A stretch of 64,000 nt of DNA, from NCBI GenBank assembly GCA_050953105.1, contig JBMNMA010000007.1, positions 186,001 through 250,000 of the forward strand, written 5' to 3'. Positions 26,038 through 35,066 of this stretch are shown piece after piece. A program made the position numbers and the translations under genes. The stretch's first letter is position 1; each line of letters begins with the position of its first letter. The notes below the pieces were generated by a model. The model ran no database searches, had not been told where the DNA came from, and saw only the letters and a list, made by a program, of their open reading frames with translations. This stretch comes from UBA1206 sp050953105 (GTDB lineage Bacteria; Bacillota; Clostridia; Oscillospirales; CAG-382).

Positions 26038-26080
26038 AAACCCCCGGAAACGCTTTTATAAAAGCTTTTCGGGGGTTTTC
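26038..26080 (-). terminator. Terminator of the tRNA operon
   Basis: The arms 26038-26046 and 26070-26078 (AAACCCCCG/CGGGGGTTT) pair perfectly and enclose a secondary TTTTATAAAA hairpin. The structure begins 3 bp beyond the tRNA-Gln CCA end. Confidence 0.75.
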
Positions 26081-26082
26081 GC

Positions 26083-26156
26083 TGGCTGCGGAAGAAGGAT
26101 TTGAACCCTCACAAACAGAGTCAGAGTCTGCCGTGCTGCCGTTACACAATTCCGCA
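26083..26156 (-). tRNA. tRNA-Gln (anticodon CUG)
   Basis: Read on the minus strand it folds as a standard cloverleaf: acceptor TGCGGAA/TTCCGCA, D stem GTGT/GCAC, anticodon stem GCAGA/TCTGT with loop CTCTGAC (anticodon CTG, reading CAG), T arm with TTCAAAT, discriminator G and an encoded CCA. It is the second gene of a two-tRNA transcript. Confidence 0.92.
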
Positions 26157-26211
26157 ACGAATTATTCCTTTAACTGTTTACATAAAATAGAACAGGGTAA
26201 AATATTAATGT

Positions 26212-26286
26212 TGGTGACCCGTAGGAGAATCGAACTCCTGCCTTCGCCGTGAGAGGGCGACGTCTTAACCTCTTGACTAACAGGCC
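26212..26286 (-). tRNA. tRNA-Glu (anticodon CUC)
   Basis: Minus strand: acceptor GGCCTGT/ACGGGTC (with G-T pairs), anticodon stem TCGCC/GGCGA with loop CTCTCAC (anticodon CTC, reading GAG), T loop TTCGATT, discriminator A and an encoded CCA. It lies 55 bp upstream of tRNA-Gln(CUG) in the same transcript. Both tRNAs read the G-ending codon of their pair. Confidence 0.92.
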
Positions 26287-26302
26287 ATAAATCAGCCTGA
26301 AC

Positions 26303-26331
26303 ATATTAGCATATTGTTTTGAATTTGTCAA
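26303..26331 (-). promoter_or_regulatory. SigA-type promoter of the tRNA-Glu/tRNA-Gln operon
   Basis: Minus strand TTGACA (26331-26326), a 17-bp spacer and TAATAT (26308-26303), about 17 bp before the tRNA-Glu 5' end. Confidence 0.75.
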
Positions 26332-26369
26332 GACCAATTTTCAATTTTCTATATTTTAACGGGGGAAAA

Positions 26370-27458
26370 ATGCTGCCAAAAGAACCGCACAAAAAAATAC
26401 CCCTTATTATTTTATATACCGTCCTTGCCGTCGGCGGAGGGTATGTGTTTTTAAAATACCTTTTTCCGGTTTTCCTCCCTTTTATGATAGCCTGGGTTAT
26501 CGCCCTGCTGCTTCAAGGGGTGATAAACCGGCTTTACGAGAAGGCAAAAATCCCTAAAAAGCTGTCCGCCCTTGTGCTGGTGCTTATGGTGGCGGCTGTT
26601 TTGGGTTTTGTCTGCTTTCTTATAATCAAACGCCTTACCGGGGAACTGACCGAATTTGCCAAAAACGCCGGTGAGTTTCTTGAAAAAGCCAAAAACGATG
26701 ACAAGTTTGCGTCAAAGTGGATTAAAAAAATATCGGACCTATTTCCGTTTAACATTGAAAACTGGCTGACAAACCTATGGAACAGCCTGAATCTTCGCCT
26801 TGAAAACGCCACTTCGTCATTTTTAAGCCTGACATCCCGCATTCTCCCCATCCTTCAGGACTTTATCTTCTTTGTTCCTGAGGCGTTTATGTATGTTTTT
26901 ATAATGGTTCTCTCATCCTACTATTTTGCGGTGGATTTTGATAAAATAAACCGCTTTATAGTTAAAATTCTGCCTGAAGGAGGGCGGAAATATGCATCCT
27001 ATGCCAAAGGGGAAATGAAAGGCACCATAGGCAAGCTTTTAAGGGCGTATGCCCTGATTATTACCGTAACCTTTACCGAGCTTTTTATATTCCTTACCCT
27101 AATCGGGGTGAAATACTCCCTTGTTATTGCCTTTTTCATTGCTTTTATCGACATTCTGCCCGTTCTGGGAACCGGGACGGTGCTTGTCCCCTGGGGGCTT
27201 ATACTTTTGCTTTTGGGGCAAACGGGAAAAGGAATGGCCATTCTTGGCGCTTATGCCTTTATAACCATAGTGAGGGAGATTATCGAGCCAAAAATCATAG
27301 GTAAAAGCATGGGGATACACCCCCTTGCCGCACTGGCGGCCATGTACGGGGGATTAAAGCTGTTCGGCATAACCGGCATGTTCTTTTTGCCTTTTATAAT
27401 TATGCTTGTTAAGAATATCTGGGTTAAATCAAGGGACATCGGCAAAGAAGGCAAGTAA
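26370..27458 (+). CDS. YtvI-like/AI-2E-transporter-family membrane protein
   Basis: 362 residues with about eight membrane spans: two near the N-terminus, a cytoplasmic amphipathic stretch (about 95-160), then a C-terminal bundle with FFIAFIDILPVLGTGTVLVPWG and GKSMGIHPLAALAAMYGGLKLFG, typical of the AI-2E/TqsA (UPF0118) family. The overall form matches the sporulation membrane protein YtvI of Clostridia. Its substrate is unknown. Start at the ATG at 26370, behind GGGGGAAA. Confidence 0.8.
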   Translation: MLPKEPHKKIPLIILYTVLAVGGGYVFLKYLFPVFLPFMIAWVIALLLQGVINRLYEKAKIPKKLSALVLVLMVAAVLGFVCFLIIKRLTGELTEFAKNAGEFLEKAKNDDKFASKWIKKISDLFPFNIENWLTNLWNSLNLRLENATSSFLSLTSRILPILQDFIFFVPEAFMYVFIMVLSSYYFAVDFDKINRFIVKILPEGGRKYASYAKGEMKGTIGKLLRAYALIITVTFTELFIFLTLIGVKYSLVIAFFIAFIDILPVLGTGTVLVPWGLILLLLGQTGKGMAILGAYAFITIVREIIEPKIIGKSMGIHPLAALAAMYGGLKLFGITGMFFLPFIIMLVKNIWVKSRDIGKEGK

Positions 27459-27475
27459 AATATTTACAAAAAGCG

Positions 27476-27504
27476 TTGCATTTCAATTTTCCTTGTTGTA
27501 TAAT
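27476..27504 (+). promoter_or_regulatory. SigA-type promoter of gpmI
   Basis: TTGCAT (27476-27481), a 17-bp spacer and TATAAT (27499-27504), followed by a small inverted repeat (ATAACT/AGTTAT) just downstream. Confidence 0.75.
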
Positions 27505-27594
27505 AATAACTTGTATAGTTATGCTTATATTAAGTCGTTTCAGGGATTTTATTGAATAATATTTACCCGAACGCAGAAAGGAATTATAAAAATC

Positions 27595-29223
27595 ATGTGC
27601 AAACCGGTATTCGGAAATGAAAAAAGACCGATAGTGCTTATTATAATGGACGGAGTGGGGTATTCTGATACCATCGAAGGAAATGCTGTCAGACAGGCAG
27701 ACACCCCCACCTTAAATATGCTTGAACAAAACTACCCCCGCTTTTTACTTAAAGCCCACGGTCAGGCGGTAGGCCTCCCCTCCGACGATGACATGGGTAA
27801 CAGCGAAGTAGGGCATAACGCCCTCGGTGCCGGCCAGGTTTTCGCCCAGGGGGCAAAGCTGGTAAACCATGCAATAGAAAGCGGCAAAATGTTCGCATCT
27901 AAAACCTGGAACGACCTTGTGGAAAACTGCAAAGCCAACAATTCCACCCTTCATTTTTTAGGACTTTTCTCGGACGGCAACGTTCATTCCCATATAAATC
28001 ACCTTAAGGCCATGATAACCGAGGCCAAAAACCGTAACGTAGGCAAAGTCAGAATCCATATCCTCCTTGACGGGCGTGACGTGGGGGAAACCTCGGCGTT
28101 GGAATATGTTTTACCCTTCGAGGACTTTTTGGCGTCCCTTAATGACGATAGCTTTGACGCAAAAATCGCCTCCGGCGGCGGACGCATGACAATCACCATG
28201 GACAGATACGAAGCAAACTGGTCTATGGTTGAAAAGGGCTGGAACACCCACGTTTTAGGCGAAGGCAGGCAGTTTGAATCTGCCCAAGAGGCTATTGAAA
28301 CTTACCGCAACGAAACCGGAAAAATCGACCAGGACATCCCCCCCTTCGTAATTGCCAAGGACGGAAAACCGGTGGGAACCATAAACGACGGGGATTCGGT
28401 AATCTTCTTCAATTTCCGGGGAGACCGGGCTATTGAAATTTCCAAGGCCTTTGAAAACCGGGGCCATAAGTTTACAAAGAAAAAAGACGTTAACGTCATG
28501 TTCGCCGGAATGCTGGAATACGACGGTGACGAGCACGTTCCCTATAAATATCTGGTTTCACCCCCCGAAATCACCAACACCATGGGTGAATTCCTTGCCA
28601 AAAAGGGATACCGTCAGCTTGCCATATCCGAAACCCAGAAATACGGCCATGTAACCTACTTCTGGAACGGCAACCGGACGGGCAAGTTTTCTGAAGAGCT
28701 GGAGGAATACATTGAAATTCCCTCCGACGTAGTTCCCTTTGAGCAGCGCCCCTGGATGAAGTGCGCAGAAATCACCGACGTGCTTATTGAAAAAATTAAA
28801 TCGGGAAAATTCGACTTTTTACGCTGCAATTTCCCCAACGGGGACATGGTGGGTCATACCGGCTCGTTTATCGCCACCAAGGTGAGTATGGAAGGCCTGG
28901 ATTTATGCCTTGCCCGTATTTTAAAGGCTGTTGACGAAGTCAAGGGCATAGCCATAATCACCGCCGACCACGGCAACGCTGATGAAATGTATGAGCTGGA
29001 CAAGAAAACCGGCAAGGTTAAACACAACGCCGACGGCTCCATAGCTGCCAAAACCAGCCATACCTTAAATAAAGTTCCCTGCTATTTCTACGATAATTTC
29101 TACAAAGACAACTATACCCTTATCCCCGGTGACTACGGTCTTGCCAATGTCGCCGCCACGGTGGTAACCCTTATGGGTGAAAAGCCTCTGGAGGCATGGG
29201 AAGAAAGTATGGTGAAACTATGA
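27595..29223 (+). CDS. gpmI: Phosphoglycerate mutase, cofactor-independent
   Basis: 542 residues. This binuclear metal enzyme interconverts 3- and 2-phosphoglycerate in glycolysis. It has the alkaline-phosphatase-superfamily start IVLIIMDGVGYSD, the nucleophilic Ser in DDDMGNSEVGH, LDGRDV, and C-terminal metal ligands in TADHGNADEM and KTSHTLNKVP. It is somewhat longer than the roughly 510 residues of Bacillus GpmI. The stop overlaps the start of the following protease gene by 4 bp. Confidence 0.95.
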   Translation: MCKPVFGNEKRPIVLIIMDGVGYSDTIEGNAVRQADTPTLNMLEQNYPRFLLKAHGQAVGLPSDDDMGNSEVGHNALGAGQVFAQGAKLVNHAIESGKMFASKTWNDLVENCKANNSTLHFLGLFSDGNVHSHINHLKAMITEAKNRNVGKVRIHILLDGRDVGETSALEYVLPFEDFLASLNDDSFDAKIASGGGRMTITMDRYEANWSMVEKGWNTHVLGEGRQFESAQEAIETYRNETGKIDQDIPPFVIAKDGKPVGTINDGDSVIFFNFRGDRAIEISKAFENRGHKFTKKKDVNVMFAGMLEYDGDEHVPYKYLVSPPEITNTMGEFLAKKGYRQLAISETQKYGHVTYFWNGNRTGKFSEELEEYIEIPSDVVPFEQRPWMKCAEITDVLIEKIKSGKFDFLRCNFPNGDMVGHTGSFIATKVSMEGLDLCLARILKAVDEVKGIAIITADHGNADEMYELDKKTGKVKHNADGSIAAKTSHTLNKVPCYFYDNFYKDNYTLIPGDYGLANVAATVVTLMGEKPLEAWEESMVKL

Positions 29224-29915
29224 TAATAAACGCCTTGCGGCAGGGCGAAATAGCTACCGCATTGTATATTCTCGTATCAGTGCTTCTTGCCCTTACCGTC
29301 CACGAATTTGCACACGGCTATGTGGCCTATAAGTGCGGCGACAACACCGCCCGCTACTTCGGCAGGCTTACCTTCAATCCGGTAAAGCATATTGACCTTT
29401 TCGGCTTTTTGGCATTGCTGATAGCCGGGTTCGGGTGGGCAAAGCCCGTTCCCGTAATAACACGCAATTTAAAAAAGCCAAGAAGAGATATAGCCCTGGT
29501 TTCCCTTGCAGGTCCCGGATCAAATTTTATTCTTGCTTTTATAGGCACGTTTTTATACAGCGTCATGTTCACATTGCTGGGTTACCAGACAGTAGGCAGC
29601 TTTTTATTCAATGTGTTTTATAACTTAGGATTATTTTTCTTCTATTTTGCAGTAATAAATGTAGGTCTTTGTCTTTTCAATCTTATTCCCATCCCTCCTC
29701 TTGACGGATCAAAGATACTGGCTTCAATATTACCGCAAAAATTAGGTATGCGCTATCTTCAGCTTGAAAGGTATGCCGGGATATTCATTCTCGCCATCTT
29801 TGTCCTTTCAAGCTTCAGCGAATTTGACTTTTTGTTTTATCCCCTTGCATTTTTAAGGGATAGTATTTTAAACGGTTTTGAAAAGCTGTTTGGTTTGCTT
29901 CCGTTTATAAATTGA
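29220..29915 (+). CDS. Site-2 protease family (M50) intramembrane metalloprotease
   Basis: 231 residues with about six membrane spans. The zinc motif HEFAH (HExxH) lies near residue 23, and the third ligand motif NLIPIPPLDGSKI is near 157. This form (YwhC-like) lacks a PDZ domain. Its substrate is unknown. In Firmicutes it often sits next to scpAB, as here. The ATG overlaps the gpmI stop. Confidence 0.9.
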   Translation: MIINALRQGEIATALYILVSVLLALTVHEFAHGYVAYKCGDNTARYFGRLTFNPVKHIDLFGFLALLIAGFGWAKPVPVITRNLKKPRRDIALVSLAGPGSNFILAFIGTFLYSVMFTLLGYQTVGSFLFNVFYNLGLFFFYFAVINVGLCLFNLIPIPPLDGSKILASILPQKLGMRYLQLERYAGIFILAIFVLSSFSEFDFLFYPLAFLRDSILNGFEKLFGLLPFIN

Positions 29916-29927
29916 TGACGGGTAAAT

Positions 29928-30644
29928 ATGGAAGGGTTGAATTTAAAGCTTGAGCAATACGAAGGCCCTCTTGACCTTCTGCTGTCATTAATTCATAAGC
30001 ATAAAATCGATATTTTCGATATTCCCATTTCAGTCCTTGCCGACCAGTATCTTGCCTATATTGCCGAAATGGAATCCTACAACATGGAGCTTTCTGCGGA
30101 TTTTATCCTTATGGCAAGCGAACTGGCGTATATAAAGTCGAAAATGCTTCTGCCCGCTCCGCCGGAGGAGGAAGACCCCAGAAAACCTCTTGTGGACGCA
30201 CTCCTTGAATATCAGCGGGCAAAGCTTGCGGCATCCTTTTTAAAGGAGCAGTCGGAGGAATACTTTGACCGCTTTACCAAGGACCCGGATGAAATTGAGT
30301 TTACATACGAAAAGTATCATCCGGTGGAGCTTTTGGTGGAGGCTTTCCGCAACATGACACGGCGGATTGCCGAAACTCCCGAAAAAAAGGTGGAGCTGTT
30401 TGAAAGGCTTAGAACTCAAAGGAATTTCACCGTAGAGGAAAAAATATTTTATATAATAAGGTTTTTGTTTGACGAAAACAAACATACCTTTTCCTCCCTG
30501 TTTGAAAAATGCAGTTCAACCGGGGAAATCGTGGCGGTGTTTCTGGCATTGTTGCAGCTTGTCCATGCCGGAAGGATTAACGTCCTGCGGGAGGACGAGG
30601 ATATATATCTTATTCTTATTAAAAACAAGGAGGCTGTCCGTTGA
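29928..30644 (+). CDS. scpA: Segregation and condensation protein A
   Basis: 238 residues, the kleisin subunit that bridges the SMC heads. The N-terminal motif LEQYEGPLDLLLSLIHKHKIDIFDIPI and the FILMASELAYIKSKMLLP segment are diagnostic; a winged-helix C-terminus binds the SMC cap. Its stop overlaps scpB by 4 bp. Confidence 0.96.
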   Translation: MEGLNLKLEQYEGPLDLLLSLIHKHKIDIFDIPISVLADQYLAYIAEMESYNMELSADFILMASELAYIKSKMLLPAPPEEEDPRKPLVDALLEYQRAKLAASFLKEQSEEYFDRFTKDPDEIEFTYEKYHPVELLVEAFRNMTRRIAETPEKKVELFERLRTQRNFTVEEKIFYIIRFLFDENKHTFSSLFEKCSSTGEIVAVFLALLQLVHAGRINVLREDEDIYLILIKNKEAVR

Positions 30645-31198
30645 ATTTATCAAATCTTGACGGAGCCATAGAGGCGGTTTTGTTTGCGTCGGGTTCCCCC
30701 GTGTCCGCCGAAAAGCTTTGCGAAATATTCTACACGGATATGGCCGAAATTGAGGATAGTATAAAACGCATATCCGAAAGATTAAAAGATAGCGACCGAG
30801 GCATAGAATTAATATTCGTAGACGGGGCATACCAGCTTTGCACCAAGGCGGCTTTTGCCGAATACGTCAAAAAGGCCCTTGAGCTTAGGAAAACTCCCCC
30901 CCTGTCAAAGGCATCCCTGGAGGTGCTGGCAATAGTCAGCTACAACCAGCCGGTAACCAAATCCTTTATCGAAACGGTAAGAGGCGTTGACTCCGACGCC
31001 GTGGTAAACTCCCTTTGCGACAAGGGACTTATAAGGGAATGCGGCGTTCTTGACGCTCCCGGCCGGCCCACCCTTTTTTGCACCACCGAAAACTTTTTAC
31101 GCTGCTTCGGCCTTGAATCCTTAAGCCAGCTTCCCAAATTAGACCTTGAAAACATGACAGATGAGGCTAAAGAGGAGCAGCTTGCGTTGCAGGATTAA
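30641..31198 (+). CDS. scpB: Segregation and condensation protein B
   Basis: 185 residues with two winged-helix domains; motifs EAVLFASGSPVS, LEVLAIVSYNQPVTKSFIE and GRPTLFCTTENFLRCFGL are typical. It dimerises on ScpA in the SMC complex. The start is TTG at 30641, behind AAGGAGG inside scpA. Confidence 0.96.
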   Translation: MNLSNLDGAIEAVLFASGSPVSAEKLCEIFYTDMAEIEDSIKRISERLKDSDRGIELIFVDGAYQLCTKAAFAEYVKKALELRKTPPLSKASLEVLAIVSYNQPVTKSFIETVRGVDSDAVVNSLCDKGLIRECGVLDAPGRPTLFCTTENFLRCFGLESLSQLPKLDLENMTDEAKEEQLALQD

Positions 31199-31216
31199 AA
31201 TTTAACGGGGGAAAAT

Positions 31217-31816
31217 ATGACGGCTTTGTATATAATTTTAGGTATTCTGCTTTTATTTGCAGCATTACTGCTTGTCAAAATATCCTTTCGTATATGCTAC
31301 TGCGGACAGCTTTTAATTTCGTTTAAAGTAGGCTTTATAAAAAAGGACTTCAGCCTGCTTGAAAAAAAGGAAGTTAAAATTAAAGAAGAACCCGAAATCC
31401 CCCAAAGGGTAAAAAAGGCAAAAAAAGAAGAAGAAAAGGTTCCCCTTAAACAAATTATCCCCATAATAAAAGAAACGCTGACATTACTTTTCGAAAAAAC
31501 CAAACGGCATATTTTCCTTGAAAAATATATCCTTAAAATCACCGTCGCCACCGAGGACCCGGCCCAGACCGGAATAATCTACGGCATTGTTGCCGGCGGA
31601 GCGGCGTCACTGCTTAGGATGGTGGAGGGGATAAGGAATAAAAGTAAAAAACAAGGCCAAATATATACCGAGGTAAAGCCTGACTTTATTGCCGAAAAAC
31701 CCGACATTTACATCGACATAATATTATCAACCCGCGTGTGGCGGGGCCTTTCCATGGCTTTAACCCTGTCGGAAGGCTATACAAAATATAAAAAGCTCAA
31801 AACGAAAGGAGCCTGA
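31217..31816 (+). CDS. DUF2953 membrane protein (YtfI-like)
   Basis: 199 residues. One N-terminal membrane segment (about 1-22) is followed by a Lys/Glu-rich charged stretch (about 55-80) and a hydrophobic domain with VATEDPAQTGIIYGIVAGGAASL, as in DUF2953 proteins. In Bacillus the DUF2953 gene ytfI also directly precedes ytfJ/gerW, so a sporulation role is likely but unproven. Confidence 0.8.
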   Translation: MTALYIILGILLLFAALLLVKISFRICYCGQLLISFKVGFIKKDFSLLEKKEVKIKEEPEIPQRVKKAKKEEEKVPLKQIIPIIKETLTLLFEKTKRHIFLEKYILKITVATEDPAQTGIIYGIVAGGAASLLRMVEGIRNKSKKQGQIYTEVKPDFIAEKPDIYIDIILSTRVWRGLSMALTLSEGYTKYKKLKTKGA

Positions 31817-31818
31817 GT

Positions 31819-32271
31819 ATGAACGACATACCCCTTAAACAAATTATAGACGCATCTTTGTCCCAGATTGGCAGCGTGGCTGACGTTAATACGGTGATAG
31901 GCGACCCCGTAACCACCCCTGACGGCGTAACCATTATTCCTTTTTCTAAGGTTTCGGTTGGCTATGCCTCCGGCGGAGCCGATTTTGACTCAAAAAAACC
32001 CGACAATCCCCCCCATTTTGCCGGCGGTAACGGAGCGGGCATTTCGGTAACTCCGCTTGGATTTATAGTTATTGACAAGGACGGCGTCCGTATGCTTGAC
32101 CTTAAGCACGACGCATCCTTTGCCCCTGCTCCTGCAGATCCGGTTAACAAAGCCATTGATGCGGTCAACGGCATTGTCGACAAGGCCCCCGGACTTATTC
32201 TTAAAATTAAAGAGATCCTTACCAAAAAGGACAAAAAGGAAAACACCACCGACGGGGAAAATAACGCTTAA
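31819..32271 (+). CDS. GerW family sporulation protein (YtfJ)
   Basis: 150 residues. The core VIGDPVTTPDGVTIIPFSKVSVGYASGGADF and GAGISVTPLGFIVIDKDGVRMLDL match GerW/YtfJ, a forespore protein needed for normal spore germination in Bacillus. It starts 2 bp after the DUF2953 stop. The C-terminus is a Lys-rich tail. Confidence 0.9.
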   Translation: MNDIPLKQIIDASLSQIGSVADVNTVIGDPVTTPDGVTIIPFSKVSVGYASGGADFDSKKPDNPPHFAGGNGAGISVTPLGFIVIDKDGVRMLDLKHDASFAPAPADPVNKAIDAVNGIVDKAPGLILKIKEILTKKDKKENTTDGENNA

Positions 32272-32297
32272 ATTTATATAGAATAAATCATTTTTAA

Positions 32298-32318
32298 CCC
32301 CAATATTATATATTGGGG
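32298..32318 (+). promoter_or_regulatory. Hairpin that includes the Shine-Dalgarno of the carboxypeptidase gene
   Basis: CCCCAATAT (32298-32306) and ATATTGGGG (32310-32318) are perfect complements around a 3-nt loop. The GGGG of the 3' arm is the ribosome-binding site of the TTG starts at 32324/32327. There is no T-tract, so it is not a terminator. Confidence 0.6.
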
Positions 32319-32326
32319 TGAGATTG

Positions 32327-33478
32327 TTGAAATATAAAGCGTTATTGTTTCTAATCGCCTTGGCGGTTTTGTTCCTGTTTGCACCTATATATGCTAATCC
32401 CGTTTACGACACCGAATATTGCTTTACCGAAAGAATAGATATTTACGCCTTTGAGGTTAAAAATGCGGTAAAAACCTCGGCGTTGTCGGCCATTCTGGTG
32501 GATGCCGACAGCGGCAGGGTGCTTTATTCCAAAAATCCCCACGTCATACTCCCTATGGCCTCCACCACAAAGATTATGACGGCGATTATAATTCTCGAAA
32601 CCCTTGACCTTGACACTAAAATAAAAATAAGCAAGGAATCGGTGGGGGTGGAGGGCTCTTCCATTTACCTTATGGAGGGGGAAACCCTGACGGTTAGGGA
32701 ATTGTTATACGGACTAATGCTGTCCTCCGGCAACGACGCCGCCAACGCCCTTGCCATTGCCTGCGCCGGATCGGTGGAAAATTTCGCAAAGATGATGAAC
32801 CGCAAGGCCGCCGAACTGGGTCTTGCCAAAACATCCTTTGCCAACCCATCGGGACTTCCCGCCAAAAACCACCACACCACCGCCTACGACCTGGCGGTAT
32901 TGGCAAGCTATGCAATAAAGAACGAGGAATTTGTTAAAATCACCTCAACTTTAAAGGCCACCATATCCGACGGAAAGCGTTATCTGGTAAACCGCAACAA
33001 CCTGCTTCGCTATTACGACGGGATTATAGGGGTTAAAACCGGCTATACACCCGCCGCAGGCAGATGTCTGGTTTCGGCCGCAAAACGGGACGGTGTAACG
33101 CTGGTGGCGGTAACACTTAATTCCTCCAACATCTGGAACGACCACACAGCAATGCTGGATTTCGGCTTTGATTATCTTGAAAGCGTCACCGCACTTGAAG
33201 CAGGGCAAATTTTAACCTATCTTCCCGTTACCGGGGGTAGGGTTAAAACAGTCAAAGCAACAAATGTCATACCCTTTACCTGCTCGGTTCCTAAGGGAAT
33301 GGAGATAGATATTAAGGTTTCAACCAAAAACATTTTATATGCCCCGGTAAACGTTGGGGACGTGGCCGGCGAGGCTGATATTTATGCCGGCGGCATTCTG
33401 GTGGGGAAAATACCCATTGTGGCGGCGGAAAACGTAAAATACCGTAAGCTTAACTTTTTTGAAAGGTTTTTTAACTGA
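32327..33478 (+). CDS. D-alanyl-D-alanine carboxypeptidase (DacF/DacB type, S11)
   Basis: 383 residues. A signal peptide (about 1-25) is followed by a penicillin-binding catalytic domain with all three motifs: STTK (SxxK) near 80, SGN near 136 and KTG near 235; then the PBP5-like C-terminal beta domain. These enzymes trim stem peptides in wall or cortex peptidoglycan; next to gerW a spore-cortex role is likely. Possible starts are GTG 32318, TTG 32324 and TTG 32327; the last two fit the GGGGTG ribosome-binding site. Confidence 0.92.
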   Translation: MKYKALLFLIALAVLFLFAPIYANPVYDTEYCFTERIDIYAFEVKNAVKTSALSAILVDADSGRVLYSKNPHVILPMASTTKIMTAIIILETLDLDTKIKISKESVGVEGSSIYLMEGETLTVRELLYGLMLSSGNDAANALAIACAGSVENFAKMMNRKAAELGLAKTSFANPSGLPAKNHHTTAYDLAVLASYAIKNEEFVKITSTLKATISDGKRYLVNRNNLLRYYDGIIGVKTGYTPAAGRCLVSAAKRDGVTLVAVTLNSSNIWNDHTAMLDFGFDYLESVTALEAGQILTYLPVTGGRVKTVKATNVIPFTCSVPKGMEIDIKVSTKNILYAPVNVGDVAGEADIYAGGILVGKIPIVAAENVKYRKLNFFERFFN

Positions 33479-34198
33479 ATGGAGTCTGAAAGCATTAAAC
33501 TTCAGAAATATGTTTCCGACTGCGGTCTTATGTCAAGGCGGCAGGCGGAAAACGAAATACAACATGGCTTTTTTACCATAAACGGCCTTACGGCAACTCT
33601 GGGCGACAGGGTAAACCCCGAAAAAGATATTATTAAATATAAAGGCAATATCGTCAAAAAGCAGAACAAAAAATATTATATAATGCTAAACAAGCCTTCG
33701 GGATATGTTACCACCCTTTCCGACGAGTTCGGCAGGGAAACCGTCTGCTCCCTTGTGGATCTTCCCGTCCGGCTGTATCCGGTGGGCAGGCTTGACAAAA
33801 ACAGCGAAGGGCTTATAATACTTACCAACGACGGGGAGTTTGCCAACACCCTGACACATCCCAGATACAATAAGAAAAAACGCTACCTTGTCATAACCGA
33901 CGGCTATGTTGATAACAACGCCATAGACAAGCTTCAGCATATGAAAAGCATTGACGGCGAACCCATACGCCCGGTGGATGTAAAAATCCTCGAACGGCAT
34001 GAAAACGCCACAATGCTTATCTTCACCCTTTCAGAGGGTAAAAACCGCCAGATCCGCCGTATGTGCGAGGAGGCGGAGTTGACCGTAATGCAGCTAAAGC
34101 GCATAGCTATAGGCGGCCTTCAGCTTGGAAATCTAAAAACCGGGGCATGGCGCCATCTCACCCCGGAGGAAATTAAGGAGTTAAAAAAATTAAAATGA
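33479..34198 (+). CDS. Pseudouridine synthase, RsuA/RluB/RluE/RluF family
   Basis: 239 residues: an N-terminal S4 domain (about 5-60) and the catalytic domain with the active-site Asp in GRLDKNSEGLIILTND. In Firmicutes this gene, as rluB, normally modifies 23S rRNA and lies near scpB. The ATG begins directly after the carboxypeptidase stop, and the end overlaps the next gene by 4 bp. Confidence 0.92.
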   Translation: MESESIKLQKYVSDCGLMSRRQAENEIQHGFFTINGLTATLGDRVNPEKDIIKYKGNIVKKQNKKYYIMLNKPSGYVTTLSDEFGRETVCSLVDLPVRLYPVGRLDKNSEGLIILTNDGEFANTLTHPRYNKKKRYLVITDGYVDNNAIDKLQHMKSIDGEPIRPVDVKILERHENATMLIFTLSEGKNRQIRRMCEEAELTVMQLKRIAIGGLQLGNLKTGAWRHLTPEEIKELKKLK

Positions 34199-34488
34199 TA
34201 ACCACAAAACAAAGGGCTTATTTAAGAACATTGTCCAACGGCTTAGACGCCTTGTATCAGACCGGAAAAAACGGAATAACCGAAACGGTTATAAAAACCC
34301 TTGACGACGCGCTTGAAGCAAGGGAAATTATAAAAATATCCGTGCTTGAAACTTCTCCCTTATCGCCAAGGGAGGTTATAACCCTTTTGTGTGAAAAGTT
34401 AGGCTGCGACCCGGTGCAGGTAATCGGCCGCAAGGTGGTTGTCTACCGCCCCAGCAGGGAAGAACCCAAAATAGTGCTGCCAAAATGA
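34195..34488 (+). CDS. yhbY: YhbY-family CRM-domain RNA-binding protein
   Basis: 97 residues forming one CRM domain, a KH-like fold associated with pre-50S ribosomes (LRTLSNGLDALYQTGKNGITETVIKTLDDALEAREIIKI in pattern). It overlaps both neighbours by 4 bp. The order yhbY-nadD-yqeK-rsfS matches Bacillus (yqeI-nadD-yqeK-rsfS). Confidence 0.9.
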   Translation: MITTKQRAYLRTLSNGLDALYQTGKNGITETVIKTLDDALEAREIIKISVLETSPLSPREVITLLCEKLGCDPVQVIGRKVVVYRPSREEPKIVLPK

Positions 34489-35066
34489 AAATCGGAATCT
34501 ACGGCGGCGGCTTTGACCCCCCACATGCGGGACATATAAATGCGGCAAAATCCTCCCTTGACTTTCTGGGGCTTGATTTGCTTTACATAGTCCCTGCCTT
34601 TATTTCACCGCTCAAATCCTCCACCCCCGCCGCAACACCCGGTCAGCGGCTTGAAATGTGCCGCATTGCATTTTCCTTTGACAAAAGGATAAAAATATGC
34701 GACTTTGAAATAAAACGGGAGGAAATCAGCTACACCGCAGACACCATAAAGCATTTTCTTGATATATATCCCAAGGACACAAACACCCTTTACCTTATCT
34801 TCGGCACCGACCAGCTACGTCAGCTTGACAGGTGGAGGAATTATAATTATATTATCGAAAACGCCGTTATTGCGGTGGTTTCAAGGTTCAAAGAGGGAAT
34901 AGACACAGCGGAAGTCGAAAAATACAAAGCCTTGGGGGCAAATATTGTTTTGGTCGACATGGAGGAGATAGAGGTTTCCTCCACCGATATAAGAAACGGC
35001 AAAAATATCAGTCTGCTTGACAGCAAAGTGAAGGAATATGTTGACAAAAATGGACTATACAAGTAA
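34485..35066 (+). CDS. nadD: Nicotinate-nucleotide adenylyltransferase
   Basis: 193 residues. NadD adenylates nicotinate mononucleotide in NAD synthesis. The nucleotide-binding GGGFDPPHAGHI with the HxGH motif and a C-terminal VSSTDIRNGKN (the SSTxIR motif) are present. It overlaps yqeK by up to 29 bp. Confidence 0.96.
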   Translation: MKIGIYGGGFDPPHAGHINAAKSSLDFLGLDLLYIVPAFISPLKSSTPAATPGQRLEMCRIAFSFDKRIKICDFEIKREEISYTADTIKHFLDIYPKDTNTLYLIFGTDQLRQLDRWRNYNYIIENAVIAVVSRFKEGIDTAEVEKYKALGANIVLVDMEEIEVSSTDIRNGKNISLLDSKVKEYVDKNGLYK

